This document shows positions 7,587-15,885 of a stretch of DNA of 64,000 nt, in pieces. The DNA comes from Prevotellaceae bacterium. Its GTDB lineage: Bacteria; Bacteroidota; Bacteroidia; Bacteroidales; UBA932. Location: assembly GCA_031289415.1 (NCBI GenBank), contig JAITPN010000094.1, positions 16,908 to 80,907 on the forward strand, read 5' to 3'. Position 1 is the stretch's first letter. The number at the start of each line of letters is the position of its first letter. The translations under genes were made by a program, and so were the position numbers. The notes under the pieces are model-generated. The model saw only the letters and a program-made list of their open reading frames with translations. It was not told the origin of the DNA and made no database searches.

Positions 7587-9137
7587 ATGAAATCAACCGT
7601 AAAAGTAAGTATCAGCCGTTCGGCTTTTCACCTCGATAGCGACGCCTACGACGTGTTGCACGGCTACCTTGAGAAACTCGGAAAATATTTTGAACACAAA
7701 GAGGGCGGCAAAGAAATTGTATCGGACATCGAAGAGCGGCTTGCCGAATTGCTCACCGCCCGCATCGCTGCGCCGGAACAAGTGATAACCGCATCTATGG
7801 TGGACGAAGTGATTCGGATTATGGGCATGCCCGACGATATGGACGACGGCGGCGAAAACAGCGACGCAGCCGACGATGACGCTTCCTTTTTGTCGGCACA
7901 AAACAAGAAAAGACGACTGTATCGCGATACGGACAATAGGATACTTGGCGGCGTATGCAGCGGATTGGCGGCATATTTCAACCAAGATATAGCTTTTTGG
8001 CGGCTTTGCTTTGTGTTGCTCGTTCCTGCGATACATTTCATAGCTTCGGCATTTATTTTTGGACAACACCGCGTACAATCGGCTGTTGTACTGTCTTTCA
8101 TCACATACTTCATATCGTGGATAGTTATTCCGCCTATCCGCCATCGTGTTACGATTACCGATATTCAACGGAACGTGGAAGATAAAATAAATACCGCACG
8201 CCAAAAATGGGAAAAACAAGGAAAAGTATGGACAAGCGGGATGGAAGAAGAGCTATTGGCGATAGAAACAAGGTATAAAGACAGCCTTTTGGTGCGCGGC
8301 TTCAAACTCTTGCTCCGCTTAGTAGCGATGGCTGTAGGCATCGTTCTTCTGATAACGGCAGTGGGTGGGCTTATTGTTGCGCTGACGTTGCTGTCTAAAA
8401 TATATATTGTATGGGGTATGTCGTTGTTTAGTCTTCTTGATTATGTAGTTATAGGAATGAATTTCACATTATTAAAATTATTATTGATATTGGTGTTGTT
8501 TTTACCTTTGCTCGGATTGGCATATATAGGCGTCAAAGCTTTTATCGGTTTTCGCGACAAATTCAAAATAGGAGCCACCATGTTTCTGTTGTGGCTGGCG
8601 GCTTTTGCCACGTTAGCCATAACGTCCATCTCGTCCATCATAGCATTCCATCCGCCGCACGTGGACGAAACAGCGCATCTCTACCTCCCTGCGCAATATG
8701 ATACATTATATATTAATATACCTGACGAATATAAAAATATAAACCAAACAATCTATACGCCACATTCAACCGGCGTCTTCACCATCGCTTCATGGACTGC
8801 CGACGCCGGAGATGCGCAGCGCGAATTATTATTTCCCGCCATAATAATCACCGACAGCGAAGGAGCAGATTCTATGAAGATAGCATCCTTTCAAATAGGC
8901 ATATCGGAATTGACGCCCTTCGCAGACGATACATTGCGTAAATATTCGGCGCATGATATGCTGTGCGGTGCGCAGCTGACGCTTCATCCTTTCGCCCACA
9001 AGCAAACGAACCTGCTGAACAACAGCATCACGGTAATCTGTATGTCCATTCCAAAAGGCAAAACGGTGAAATTACTGTATAATAATTATGTGGGTAAATG
9101 CGTGGATGCGCCTCCTCCGCAAGAGGCGCGTGATTAA
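7587..9137 (+). CDS. PspC-domain membrane protein (long)
   Basis: A 516-residue protein, paralogous in its first ~190 residues to the first gene of the operon (VSDIEERLAELL, IMGMPDD, then PspC motif LGGVCSGLAAYF at about residue 121). After the PspC segments there are further membrane spans (around residues 245-275, 285-310 and 325-350). The C-terminal ~150 residues are predicted outside the membrane and are of unknown function. It forms one operon with the short PspC gene and padR. Envelope-stress sensing is an inference from the family only. Confidence 0.87.
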   Translation: MKSTVKVSISRSAFHLDSDAYDVLHGYLEKLGKYFEHKEGGKEIVSDIEERLAELLTARIAAPEQVITASMVDEVIRIMGMPDDMDDGGENSDAADDDASFLSAQNKKRRLYRDTDNRILGGVCSGLAAYFNQDIAFWRLCFVLLVPAIHFIASAFIFGQHRVQSAVVLSFITYFISWIVIPPIRHRVTITDIQRNVEDKINTARQKWEKQGKVWTSGMEEELLAIETRYKDSLLVRGFKLLLRLVAMAVGIVLLITAVGGLIVALTLLSKIYIVWGMSLFSLLDYVVIGMNFTLLKLLLILVLFLPLLGLAYIGVKAFIGFRDKFKIGATMFLLWLAAFATLAITSISSIIAFHPPHVDETAHLYLPAQYDTLYINIPDEYKNINQTIYTPHSTGVFTIASWTADAGDAQRELLFPAIIITDSEGADSMKIASFQIGISELTPFADDTLRKYSAHDMLCGAQLTLHPFAHKQTNLLNNSITVICMSIPKGKTVKLLYNNYVGKCVDAPPPQEARD

Positions 9138-9227
9138 ATAAAATGCGCCTCCACCGTCATGGCGGGCTTGCCCCGACAACCGCAGTGCGTTGTTTCGTGG
9201 TACTTTTTTTCTTTAAAAAATAATTCC

Positions 9228-9235
9228 TATCTTTG
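9228..9235 (+). promoter_or_regulatory. -7 box of the array-2 locus
   Basis: TATCTTTG, a perfect TAnnTTTG box. A minimal ORF, ATG AAA TAA, starts 5 nt downstream at 9240, and the leader ORF starts at 9260. The array-3 locus has the equivalent box at 51135-51142. Confidence 0.65.
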
Positions 9236-9259
9236 ACCCATGAAATAAACATTTAGAAT

Positions 9260-9754
9260 ATGTACAACCGCCTATACACCCTTTTACCTGCTGCCGGAAG
9301 CCCTCCGGCAAGTGAAAGATTTTTAGGCAGGTTTACCCCCCCCCCCCCCCCCGCTGAAAATCAGCTAATTACAGCAATTTCCCTTTTCGGGAATCTCCTT
9401 AACGCCGCCGCGGTTGTCCCCGCCTACTCTTATACCTATACATATAATATAGCATCTTCCGCAAAACTTTCAGGGAATTTTTTACAACCTATAGATAATT
9501 CCCTACAACTTATAGGGAACTCCCTACGACCTATAGGGAACTCCCTACGACCCATAGGGAACTCCCTACGACTTATAGGGAACTCCCTACGACCCATAGG
9601 GAACTCCCTACGACTTATAGGGAACTCCCTACGACCCATAGGGAACACCCTACAACTCATAGGGGACACCCTACGACCCATAGGGGATACCCTACGACCC
9701 ATAGGGAAATACTTTTATAAGAAAATATTCATCCTTAAAATAATTTATTATTAA
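9260..9754 (+). CDS. leader ORF spanning poly-C tract and 21-bp array 2 (doubtful protein)
   Basis: An open frame of 164 codons: a start region (MYNRLYTLLPAAGSPP), a proline run encoded by a C17 tract, a middle part (FGNLLNAAAVVPAYSYTYTY), then heptad repeats of the type GNSLRPI from the 21-bp array, and a basic end (GKYFYKKIF). The array-3 locus has a matching ORF (MRTTLHTIAAFPPSGN, DAFPYSYTF, GKRIYYFKK) in the same place. The two arrays are read in different frames relative to their common GGGnACTCC core, so the repeat peptide is not conserved (GNSLRPI versus KCGGLHA). I therefore regard it as a transcribed leader whose coding status is open. Confidence 0.4.
   Translation: MYNRLYTLLPAAGSPPASERFLGRFTPPPPPAENQLITAISLFGNLLNAAAVVPAYSYTYTYNIASSAKLSGNFLQPIDNSLQLIGNSLRPIGNSLRPIGNSLRLIGNSLRPIGNSLRLIGNSLRPIGNTLQLIGDTLRPIGDTLRPIGKYFYKKIFILKIIYY
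9336..9352 (+). repeat. poly-C tract, C17
   Basis: Seventeen consecutive C inside the leader ORF. Tracts of this length commonly vary by slipped-strand mispairing, and a change of one base would shift the frame entering the 21-bp array. Confidence 0.9.
9471..9701 (+). repeat. 21-bp tandem repeat array 2 (11 units)
   Basis: Eleven units of 21 bp plus a partial unit. The core TAGGGAACTCCCTA is a perfect inverted repeat around AC, followed by the 7-nt spacer CGACYYA. Spacers in the middle of the array alternate CCC and CTT, giving a 42-bp higher-order period. The first two units are eroded, and the last ones carry GGGGACACC or GGGGATACC. ATAATATA precedes the array at 9444-9451. Confidence 0.95.
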
Positions 9755-9772
9755 CTAAAAAAATCAATAATT

Positions 9773-9853
9773 ATGAGTGCAGATCTTATTCCCAAACAAG
9801 ACCTTCCTTCCTTGGACCGGCTAACCACAGTGGTTAATTATTTAAAAAACAAA
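9773..9853 (+). pseudogene. 5' stub of the conserved gene seen complete at 49932-50591
   Basis: The first ~27 codons (MSADLIPKQDL... LTTVVNYLKN) match the start of the protein encoded at 50591 (MNNDFVPRSER... LTVVVHYLKN). DNA similarity includes GTGGTTnATTATTTAAAAAACA and the A-rich stretch before the ATG. After YLKN the similarity ends; this locus continues with a hairpin and a lipoprotein gene. The frame stays open into that gene, so an N-terminally extended product is possible, but the internal lipoprotein start is far more convincing. Confidence 0.6.
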
Positions 9854-9865
9854 ACAACGAGTCCG

Positions 9866-9894
9866 AAAGCCCCCACGTGGGGTTTGGGGGCTTT
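9866..9894 (+). promoter_or_regulatory. attenuator-like double hairpin
   Basis: AAAGCCCCC (9866-9874) pairs with GGGGGCTTT (9886-9894), followed by T. The perfect palindrome CCCCACGTGGGG (9871-9882) uses the same C-run, so the two structures exclude each other. It sits between the conserved stub and the lipoprotein ATG, where it could terminate or attenuate transcription. Confidence 0.5.
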
Positions 9895-9910
9895 TAAAAC
9901 CATTTTCAAT

Positions 9911-10636
9911 ATGAGAACAAAACATTTTATGACGTGCGCAGCAAGCCTCGCAGTGGGCTTGGCGCTAATGGTCGCCTGTGGCGACTCTGAAGAACCGGCA
10001 GGCTCAGGCACATCGCCTGCGCTTACGGACGAGAGCGACTTGGAGAAAGCGCTGTATTGTATAAAATATGCCATACAGGTTTCGACGGATTACAACGACA
10101 AAGGGCTTAGACCGTCATCAATTTCAGGCGTTGCCTCTGTGTCTTATACGGCGAGTACGCTCCTGGATTACATGACGTTCAGCGCAATGAAGACCACTAC
10201 CATTGCCGCTTTCCGAACAGATGTGGGACGCCGACCGGGCGCTATTGGCGAAACGTCGTCGAGCACAGCGGCTATAGCCGCTGCAACGACAGTATACAAC
10301 GGTACATACAAATTCGACGAAGACCCGGCGCATATACTTGTTTATTTCGGAGGATATAGCGGTTCGTCCAAATTTGCAGCTCCGTCATCACTGAAGGACG
10401 TAAGCTTGTTGGATTATTATAAGTTGCTTACAAATGGCGACGCTTTCACGAGTGAAATATCGTCAAGCATGTGGGCGTTTCCGAATAATTGCTATAAAAT
10501 AATTGTGTATGGGAAAAATAAAGCGGGGAAAGTTATTGGCAAATATGTAGGTTATTCTACCGGAAGTTCGTATGAGTATTGGTGTATTAATCCCGAAAAC
10601 GGAAATTACGGCAAAAGCGGAACTAAAGCGTTGTAA
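9911..10636 (+). CDS. lipoprotein of unknown function
   Basis: A 241-residue protein with a clear lipoprotein signal: MRTKHF basic start, hydrophobic run, lipobox LMVAC followed by GDSEEP (acidic residues after Cys are a surface-export-like feature in Bacteroidota lipoproteins). The mature part is Ser/Thr/Ala-rich and contains YKIIVYGKNKAGKVIGKYVGY near the C terminus; I recognise no domain. No TAnnTTTG box lies directly upstream, so expression probably depends on the array-2 promoter at 9228. It ends before a strong terminator. Confidence 0.72.
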   Translation: MRTKHFMTCAASLAVGLALMVACGDSEEPAGSGTSPALTDESDLEKALYCIKYAIQVSTDYNDKGLRPSSISGVASVSYTASTLLDYMTFSAMKTTTIAAFRTDVGRRPGAIGETSSSTAAIAAATTVYNGTYKFDEDPAHILVYFGGYSGSSKFAAPSSLKDVSLLDYYKLLTNGDAFTSEISSSMWAFPNNCYKIIVYGKNKAGKVIGKYVGYSTGSSYEYWCINPENGNYGKSGTKAL

Positions 10637-10658
10637 TACCGCTATGAATATAGAGGGA

Positions 10659-10687
10659 AGCCAAGGCGACGTGTCTTGGCTTTTTTT
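10659..10687 (+). terminator. intrinsic terminator after the lipoprotein gene
   Basis: AGCCAAG pairs with CTTGGCT across a 9-nt loop, followed by a run of seven T. Confidence 0.88.
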
Positions 10688-10729
10688 GTGCGCCCACGTT
10701 TATTCGTGTAAATAATGATAATGTCCAAA

Positions 10730-10761
10730 TAAAAAACCCTCCTGCGGTTATGCGGGAGGGT
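10730..10761 (-). terminator. intrinsic terminator of rpsT
   Basis: Minus-strand hairpin ACCCTCCCGC / GCAGGAGGGT (one imperfect pair) followed by T6. It lies 31 bp beyond the rpsT stop. Confidence 0.88.
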
Positions 10762-10791
10762 GTACTTATAAAAAGCGACCAAGAATAAAAG

Positions 10792-11049
10792 TTACGCTGC
10801 CAATTTATTCACATGCAGCGACAAACTACTTTTGAGGTTCGCTGCTTTATTTTTGTGAATTACATTAATTTTTGCCAATTTATCAAGCATTGACGATACT
10901 TTTGGCAACAGCGCTACGGCTGCCGCTTTGTCGGTCGTGTTGCGCAATGCTTTGATAGCGTTACGGGTAGTACGGGCATAATAACGGTTATGCAACCGGC
11001 GTTTTTCGCTTTGCCTGAGACGTTTGTCTGCTGATGCGTGATTTGCCAT
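10792..11049 (-). CDS. rpsT: 30S ribosomal protein S20
   Basis: An 85-residue basic protein starting [21 protein letters not shown], the typical S20 N terminus that binds 16S rRNA, with the [12 protein letters not shown] and [13 protein letters not shown] helices. It lies 43 bp downstream of tRNA-Glu on the same strand, and no separate promoter box is visible in between, so the two are probably co-transcribed. Confidence 0.96.
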   Translation of the reverse strand: MANHASADKRLRQSEKRRLHNRYYARTTRNAIKALRNTTDKAAAVALLPKVSSMLDKLAKINVIHKNKAANLKSSLSLHVNKLAA

Positions 11050-11092
11050 AATTTTATTTTGTTTAATTTCTAAATAAACTCTTTACTCTTTG

Positions 11093-11164
11093 TAGTCCGT
11101 AGGGGATTCGAACCCCTATGACAAGAATGAAAATCTTGTATCCTAACCCTTAGATGAACGGACC
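11093..11164 (-). tRNA. tRNA-Glu (anticodon TTC)
   Basis: A 72-nt cloverleaf on the minus strand. The acceptor GGTCCGT pairs with ACGGACT (first pair G-U). The anticodon stem CAAGA/TCTTG encloses loop TTTTCAT, giving anticodon TTC. The T arm is AGGGG-TTCGAAT-CCCCT. CCA is not encoded. Confidence 0.96.
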
Positions 11165-11184
11165 ATTATCAAAAAATAGGGCTG

Positions 11185-11192
11185 CAAAGCTA
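11185..11192 (-). promoter_or_regulatory. -7 box for tRNA-Glu/rpsT
   Basis: Minus-strand TAGCTTTG, 21 nt before the tRNA 5' end; this leaves a leader of about 14 nt. Confidence 0.6.
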
Positions 11193-11245
11193 ATCATAAT
11201 TTTTATTTCTACAAAATTTTTCATAAATTCTCTCGAAATAAACAC

Positions 11246-11253
11246 TATATTTG
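11246..11253 (+). promoter_or_regulatory. -7 box for lepA
   Basis: TATATTTG ends 5 nt before the lepA ATG at 11259. With the usual start about 7 nt after the box, lepA mRNA would be leaderless or nearly so. Confidence 0.65.
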
Positions 11254-11258
11254 CACCC

Positions 11259-13046
11259 ATGAAACAGATTAGGAATTTTTGCATAATAGCTCATATTGAC
11301 CATGGCAAAAGCACATTAGCAGACCGCTTGTTGGAACAAACCCATACTTTGACCTCGCGCGAAATGGAGGCGCAGGTGCTGGATTCGATGGATTTGGAAA
11401 AAGAAAAGGGGATTACGATTAAAAGTCATGCCATACAAATGAAGTATATATACAAAGGCGAAGAATATACGCTGAATTTGATTGATACGCCGGGGCATGT
11501 GGATTTTTCGTATGAGGTGTCGCGCGCCATTGCGTCGTGCGAGGGCGCATTGCTTGTGGTAGACGCCACACAAGGCATTCAGGCGCAAACTATCTCAAAT
11601 CTCTATTTGGCGTTGGGGCATGACCTTGAAATTATTCCTGTGTTAAATAAAATTGACATGGACGCCGCTATGGTGGAAGAAGTAAAAGACCAAGTGGTTG
11701 ATTTGCTGGGTTGCAAAACCGACGACATCCTCTGCGTAAGCGCTAAAACAGGCTTGGGCGTAGAAGAAATCCTGCCTGCCATTATAGAACGCATTTCCGC
11801 CCCGCAAGGCGACGAAAACGCACCGTTGCAGGCGTTGATATTCGATTCGGTGTTCAATTCATTCCGTGGAATCATCGCCTATTTTAAAATAATAAACGGC
11901 GTAATCCGCAAGGGCGAAAAAGTGAAATTTTTCAATACAGGCAAGGAATATGAAGCCGACGAGGTTGGTATTTTACAGTTAAAAATGTGTCCGCGCGATG
12001 AAATCCGCACCGGCGATGTGGGCTACATTATTTCGGGCATCAAAACGGCTGCCGAAGTGAAAGTAGGCGACACGATTACCCATGTAGAACGTCCCAGCGC
12101 TACGGCTATTGCCGGATTCGAAGAAGTGAAATCAATGGTGTTTGCCGGTATTTATCCTGTGGAAACCGATGATTATGAAGACTTACGCGCTTCTATCGAA
12201 AAATTGCAGCTAAACGATGCTTCGCTCACCTTCGTACCCGAATCGTCGCTGGCTTTGGGTTTCGGCTTCCGGTGCGGTTTTCTGGGCTTGCTCCACATGG
12301 AAATCATACAGGAACGCTTGTACCGCGAATTTAATATGGACGTCATTACCACCGTGCCTAACGTATCCTATAAAGTATATACGACGCAGGGCGAGGCGCT
12401 GGATGTACACAATCCGTCGGGATTGCCCGCGCCTACGCTCATTGACCATATTGAAGAGCCGTACATTACAGCGCAGATTATTACCAAAACCGAATACTAC
12501 GGCTTGGTGATGAAATTGTGCTTGGATAAGCGCGGCGTACTGAAAAACGAGCACTACCTCACCAGCGAGCGCGTGGAACTGACGTTCACGATGCCGCTTG
12601 CCGAAATTGTATTCGACTTTTACGACAAGCTGAAAAGCGTGTCGCGCGGATATGCTTCGTTTGATTATCATGTAACAGGCTTTGCCAATGCCGACTTGGT
12701 AAAACTCGACATTCTGCTGAACGGCGAACAGGTCGACGCTCTCTCATGCCTCATTTATCGCGGCAATGCGTACGATTTCGGACGGCGGATGTGCGAAAAA
12801 CTGAAAGAATTAATCCCCCGTCAGCAATTCGATATTGCCGTGCAGGCGGCTATCGGCGCAAAAATTATTGCACGCGAAACCATTAAGGCATTGCGCAAAG
12901 ACGTAACCTCCAAATGTTATGGCGGCGACATTACCCGCAAACGAAAATTGCTTGAAAAGCAAAAGAAAGGAAAGAAACGCATGAGGCAGGTAGGCAATGT
13001 AGAAGTGCCGCAGCAAGCTTTTCTTGCCGTGCTAAAGTTAGATTAG
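11259..13046 (+). CDS. lepA: elongation factor 4 (back-translocating GTPase)
   Basis: A 595-residue translational GTPase acting on stalled or mistranslocated ribosomes. G1 is [10 protein letters not shown]3 DTPGH, G4 NKID and G5 SAKTG, followed by domain II, the EF-G-like domains ([15 protein letters not shown]) and the LepA-specific C-terminal domain ([24 protein letters not shown]). The ATG at 11259 gives the family start [18 protein letters not shown]. The longer frame from 11154 would run through the tRNA gene and is rejected. Confidence 0.97.
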   Translation: MKQIRNFCIIAHIDHGKSTLADRLLEQTHTLTSREMEAQVLDSMDLEKEKGITIKSHAIQMKYIYKGEEYTLNLIDTPGHVDFSYEVSRAIASCEGALLVVDATQGIQAQTISNLYLALGHDLEIIPVLNKIDMDAAMVEEVKDQVVDLLGCKTDDILCVSAKTGLGVEEILPAIIERISAPQGDENAPLQALIFDSVFNSFRGIIAYFKIINGVIRKGEKVKFFNTGKEYEADEVGILQLKMCPRDEIRTGDVGYIISGIKTAAEVKVGDTITHVERPSATAIAGFEEVKSMVFAGIYPVETDDYEDLRASIEKLQLNDASLTFVPESSLALGFGFRCGFLGLLHMEIIQERLYREFNMDVITTVPNVSYKVYTTQGEALDVHNPSGLPAPTLIDHIEEPYITAQIITKTEYYGLVMKLCLDKRGVLKNEHYLTSERVELTFTMPLAEIVFDFYDKLKSVSRGYASFDYHVTGFANADLVKLDILLNGEQVDALSCLIYRGNAYDFGRRMCEKLKELIPRQQFDIAVQAAIGAKIIARETIKALRKDVTSKCYGGDITRKRKLLEKQKKGKKRMRQVGNVEVPQQAFLAVLKLD

Positions 13047-13070
13047 CGAATAAATACTTACGTAAAGAAT

Positions 13071-13087
13071 AACGCAACCTTTGCGTT
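13071..13087. terminator. short hairpin between convergent lepA and tkt
   Basis: AACGCAA-CCT-TTGCGTT, a perfect 7-bp stem, without a T-run on either strand. It may terminate in both directions. Confidence 0.4.
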
Positions 13088-13096
13088 CATGGTTAC

Positions 13097-15130
13097 CTAT
13101 TTCTTATTCAGAAACGCTTTCACTTTTTGGCTCACCTGTACGCCTGTAAAACCGAGTTTTTCGTCAAGCACCTTATAAGGCGCTGAAAAGCCGAACGATT
13201 CCAAACCCCAGACATAGCCGTCAACGCCTGCCAAGCCTTGCAGCGTTACCGGCAATCCGGCAGTCAAACCGAAACGCTTGACGCCCGCAGGCAGCACTTG
13301 CTCCTGATAGGCAGCAGGCTGGCGGCGGAATAATCCTTCGGAAGGCACTGACACGATGCGCAGCCGCACACCGTCGGCACGGAGCAACGCCGCGGCTTCT
13401 ACCAGCGTAGCCACTTCAGAGCCTGAGGCAAACAGCACCACGTCGGGACTACTATCGGTATCTACCACATAAGCGCCCCGCTCGGCTTGCAACGCCGCGG
13501 CGTAGCGTCCGGTCGGAGCAGGCAGGTCGTTTATATTCTGCCTTGAAAGGATAAGCGCCGTAGGCGTTTTTGTATTTTCGAGCGCCATTTTCCAAGCCAC
13601 CGTAGTTTCGTGTACGTCGGCAGGACGCAACACCAATGCGGCGTTGTTCCCTTTGTGGTTTTGCAACTTCTCAAGCAGGCGGATTTGGGCTTCCTGTTCC
13701 ACCGGTTCGTGTGTCGGTCCGTCTTCTCCTACGCGGAAAGCGTCGTGTGTCCAGATAAATTTCACGGGCTGCTCCATGAGCGCAGCCATACGCACTGCGG
13801 GCTTCATATAGTCGGAAAAGACGAAGAATGTAGCGCATGCCGCCACTACGCCGCCGTGGAGCGACATACCGATGCAAAGACATGCCATCGTAAGTTCTGC
13901 TACGCCTGCCTGCAGGAATGCGCCGCTGAAATCGTCTTTCGTAAAGGCTTTTGTTTTTTTCAAAAATCCGTCGGTTTTGTCGGAGTTCGACAAGTCGGCT
14001 GACGCTACAATGAAGTTTTCTACTTTTTCGGCAAGTACGCCCAGTACCGTTGCCGACGCCGCCCGCGTGGCTTGACTTGGCTTTTGCTCAATAGCTTGCC
14101 AGTTGATGTCGGGCGTTTTTCCTGAAAGGAATTGTTCATATTTCGCCGCCAAAGCGGGTTGAGCCTGCTGCCATGCGGCTTTTTCGGCACGACGGGCGGC
14201 TACTATCGTTTTCAGCTCAGCGCGGCGGCTGGTATACAGCGCGGCGGTTTCGGGGAAAATACGGAACGGCTCGGCAGGGTCGCCGCCAAGGTTTGTTACG
14301 GTATTTTCAAAGTTTGCGCCACATTCGCCTAACGGCATTCCGTGAGTAGCGCATTTGTTCTCAAAGCTTTTGCCGTCGGCGGCTACAGCGCCTTTACCCA
14401 TTATGGTTTTTCCGATAATCAGGGTAGGGCGTTGCGTTTCGGCTTTTGCCTCTTTCAGTGCAGCACGGATTTCGACGGCATTATTACCGTTAATAGTAAT
14501 CACGTTCCAACCCCATGCTTCGTATTTTTTCGCTACATCTTCGCTGGTTACGTCTTTCACTTCGGTAGAAAGCTGAATATCATTAGAGTCATAAAACATA
14601 ATGAGATTGTCAAGCCCCAAGTGCCCTGCGATGCGTCCTGCGCCCTGCGAGATTTCTTCCTGTACGCCGCCGTCGGAGATGTAAGCGTAAATCGTATGAT
14701 TGATAACGTTGCCGAAACGGGCTTTGAGGAATTTTTCGGCGATGGCTGCCCCCACGGCATACGCATGACCCTGCCCTAACGGACCCGACGTATTTTCGAT
14801 ACCTCTCCGAACGTCCACTTCGGGATGTCCGGGCGTAGGGCTTTCCCATTGGCGAAACTGTTTGAGTTCGTCCATTGTAAACTTACCGGTGAGGGCAAGC
14901 ACGCTGTAGAGCATTGCCGACATGTGTCCGGGGTCGAGGAAGAAACGGTCGCGCCCTTCCCATGCGGGGTTTTCGGGGTCGTGTATCAGAAATTCCGAAT
15001 ACAGCACATTTATAAAGTCAGCGCCGCCCATAGCGCCGCCCGGATGCCCCGAACGGGCTTTTTCTACCATGGCAGCCGACAGAATACGGATATTATCGGC
15101 AGCGCGGTTTAGAATTGTTACATTATTCAT
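13097..15130 (-). CDS. tkt: transketolase
   Basis: A 677-residue ThDP enzyme of the pentose phosphate pathway. N-terminal ThDP half: HPGGAMGGADF and GPLGQGHAYAVGAAIAEK, then YISDGGVQEEISQGA as the GDG...N-type ThDP/Mg site (SDGG instead of GDG). Pyrimidine-binding domain: GVAELTMACLCIGMSLHGG with the catalytic glutamate. The WTHDAFRVGEDGPTHEPVEQ segment is typical of transketolase. The C-terminal domain is complete. The ATG at 15130 (MNNVTILNRAADNIR) is preferred to the in-frame start at 15163. Monocistronic. Confidence 0.95.
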   Translation of the reverse strand: MNNVTILNRAADNIRILSAAMVEKARSGHPGGAMGGADFINVLYSEFLIHDPENPAWEGRDRFFLDPGHMSAMLYSVLALTGKFTMDELKQFRQWESPTPGHPEVDVRRGIENTSGPLGQGHAYAVGAAIAEKFLKARFGNVINHTIYAYISDGGVQEEISQGAGRIAGHLGLDNLIMFYDSNDIQLSTEVKDVTSEDVAKKYEAWGWNVITINGNNAVEIRAALKEAKAETQRPTLIIGKTIMGKGAVAADGKSFENKCATHGMPLGECGANFENTVTNLGGDPAEPFRIFPETAALYTSRRAELKTIVAARRAEKAAWQQAQPALAAKYEQFLSGKTPDINWQAIEQKPSQATRAASATVLGVLAEKVENFIVASADLSNSDKTDGFLKKTKAFTKDDFSGAFLQAGVAELTMACLCIGMSLHGGVVAACATFFVFSDYMKPAVRMAALMEQPVKFIWTHDAFRVGEDGPTHEPVEQEAQIRLLEKLQNHKGNNAALVLRPADVHETTVAWKMALENTKTPTALILSRQNINDLPAPTGRYAAALQAERGAYVVDTDSSPDVVLFASGSEVATLVEAAALLRADGVRLRIVSVPSEGLFRRQPAAYQEQVLPAGVKRFGLTAGLPVTLQGLAGVDGYVWGLESFGFSAPYKVLDEKLGFTGVQVSQKVKAFLNKK

Positions 15131-15261
15131 TATATAAGAATATTTTACTTTAAAAACGCACAAAGATAGGTATTTTTAGTGAAAAGCGAAAAACACGAAA
15201 GAAAAAAATGCCCCGCGAAACAATACGAACACCAATAAATTCAATTATGATGAACCATAGC

Positions 15262-15537
15262 CATAGGGCGGCGCCCTATGCGAATGCGGACGCCCCGTTG
15301 GGGCTATCGGAACAACGCCACATCGGCTTGACGGCGATTTTGATCCCTCCAATCGTAGGGCGGTGCCCTACGCTAATGCGGACGCCCCGTTGGGGCTATC
15401 GGAACAACGCCACATCGGCTTGACGACGATTTTGACCCCTCCAATCGTAGGGCGGTGCCCCACGCAAATGCGGACGCCCCGTTGGGGCTATCGGGGCAAC
15501 GCCCCAACGGCTTGACGGCGATTTTGACCCCTCCATA
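15262..15537 (+). repeat. three 92-bp tandem repeats of a palindromic intergenic element
   Basis: Units begin at 15262, 15354 and 15446. Each contains GTAGGGCGGTGCCCTAC (self-complementary), AATGCGGACGCCCCGTTGGGG, CTATCGG and a TTGACGGCGATTTTGA tail. ORFs across them (peptides like GRPHLRRATPY) have no sign of being genes. The gap 15164-15261 otherwise holds nothing recognisable. Confidence 0.9.
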
Positions 15538-15580
15538 GCCCTGAAAGGGCGCCCGCATTTGCGTAGGGCAACGCCCTACG
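15534..15580 (-). repeat. inverted arm of the same intergenic element (left)
   Basis: CATAGCCCTGAAAGGGCGCC then GCATTTGCGTAGGGCAACGC is the reverse-complement version of the unit starts at 15262/15354/15446. The third direct unit and this arm can form a long hairpin. Confidence 0.8.
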
Positions 15581-15630
15581 AATATAGGATTAAAATTAAC
15601 CCACCCACCGCGCAAGCGAACAAGCACAAT

Positions 15631-15885
15631 TTATTTATACACGCTACGGCGGTGGTCTATTTTTACTATTTCGACAATAAGCACATCATCTGCAATGGAG
15701 TAAATAATACGATAAACCCCTACACGTATCCGGTAAGCATTTTCAGAATCTGCCAACTTTACGCTCCCAAAGGGGCGGGGATTTTCAGCAAGATGATTGA
15801 CGGCTTCTTTAATTCTCAGAAGATAATAAATAGGTATTTTGTCTAAAGACTTTAATATTTGTTTATTGACTCTGACTTTATACAT
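15631..15885 (-). CDS. RelE/ParE-family toxin
   Basis: An 84-residue protein with the RelE/ParE fold pattern: a basic N terminus (YKVRVNKQILKSLDKI), two helices (YYLLRIKEAVNHLAENP), then the beta strands YRIRVGVYRIIYSIADDVLIVEIVKIDHR ending in the conserved HR. Such toxins cleave ribosome-bound mRNA (RelE) or poison gyrase (ParE); YRIRVGVYRIIY and the terminal HR fit the RelE mRNA-interferase branch better. The start overlaps the antitoxin stop by one base (TAATG). Flanked on both sides by the palindromic intergenic repeats. Confidence 0.87.
   Translation of the reverse strand: MYKVRVNKQILKSLDKIPIYYLLRIKEAVNHLAENPRPFGSVKLADSENAYRIRVGVYRIIYSIADDVLIVEIVKIDHRRSVYK

Noticed and set aside
11154..11258. 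N-terminal extension of LepA
   Set aside because: It would overlap the tRNA-Glu gene and precede the promoter box at 11246.
15208..15627. ORFs with GRPHLRRATPY-like peptides
   Set aside because: They are translations of the 92-bp repeat elements; no gene-like codon use or neighbours.
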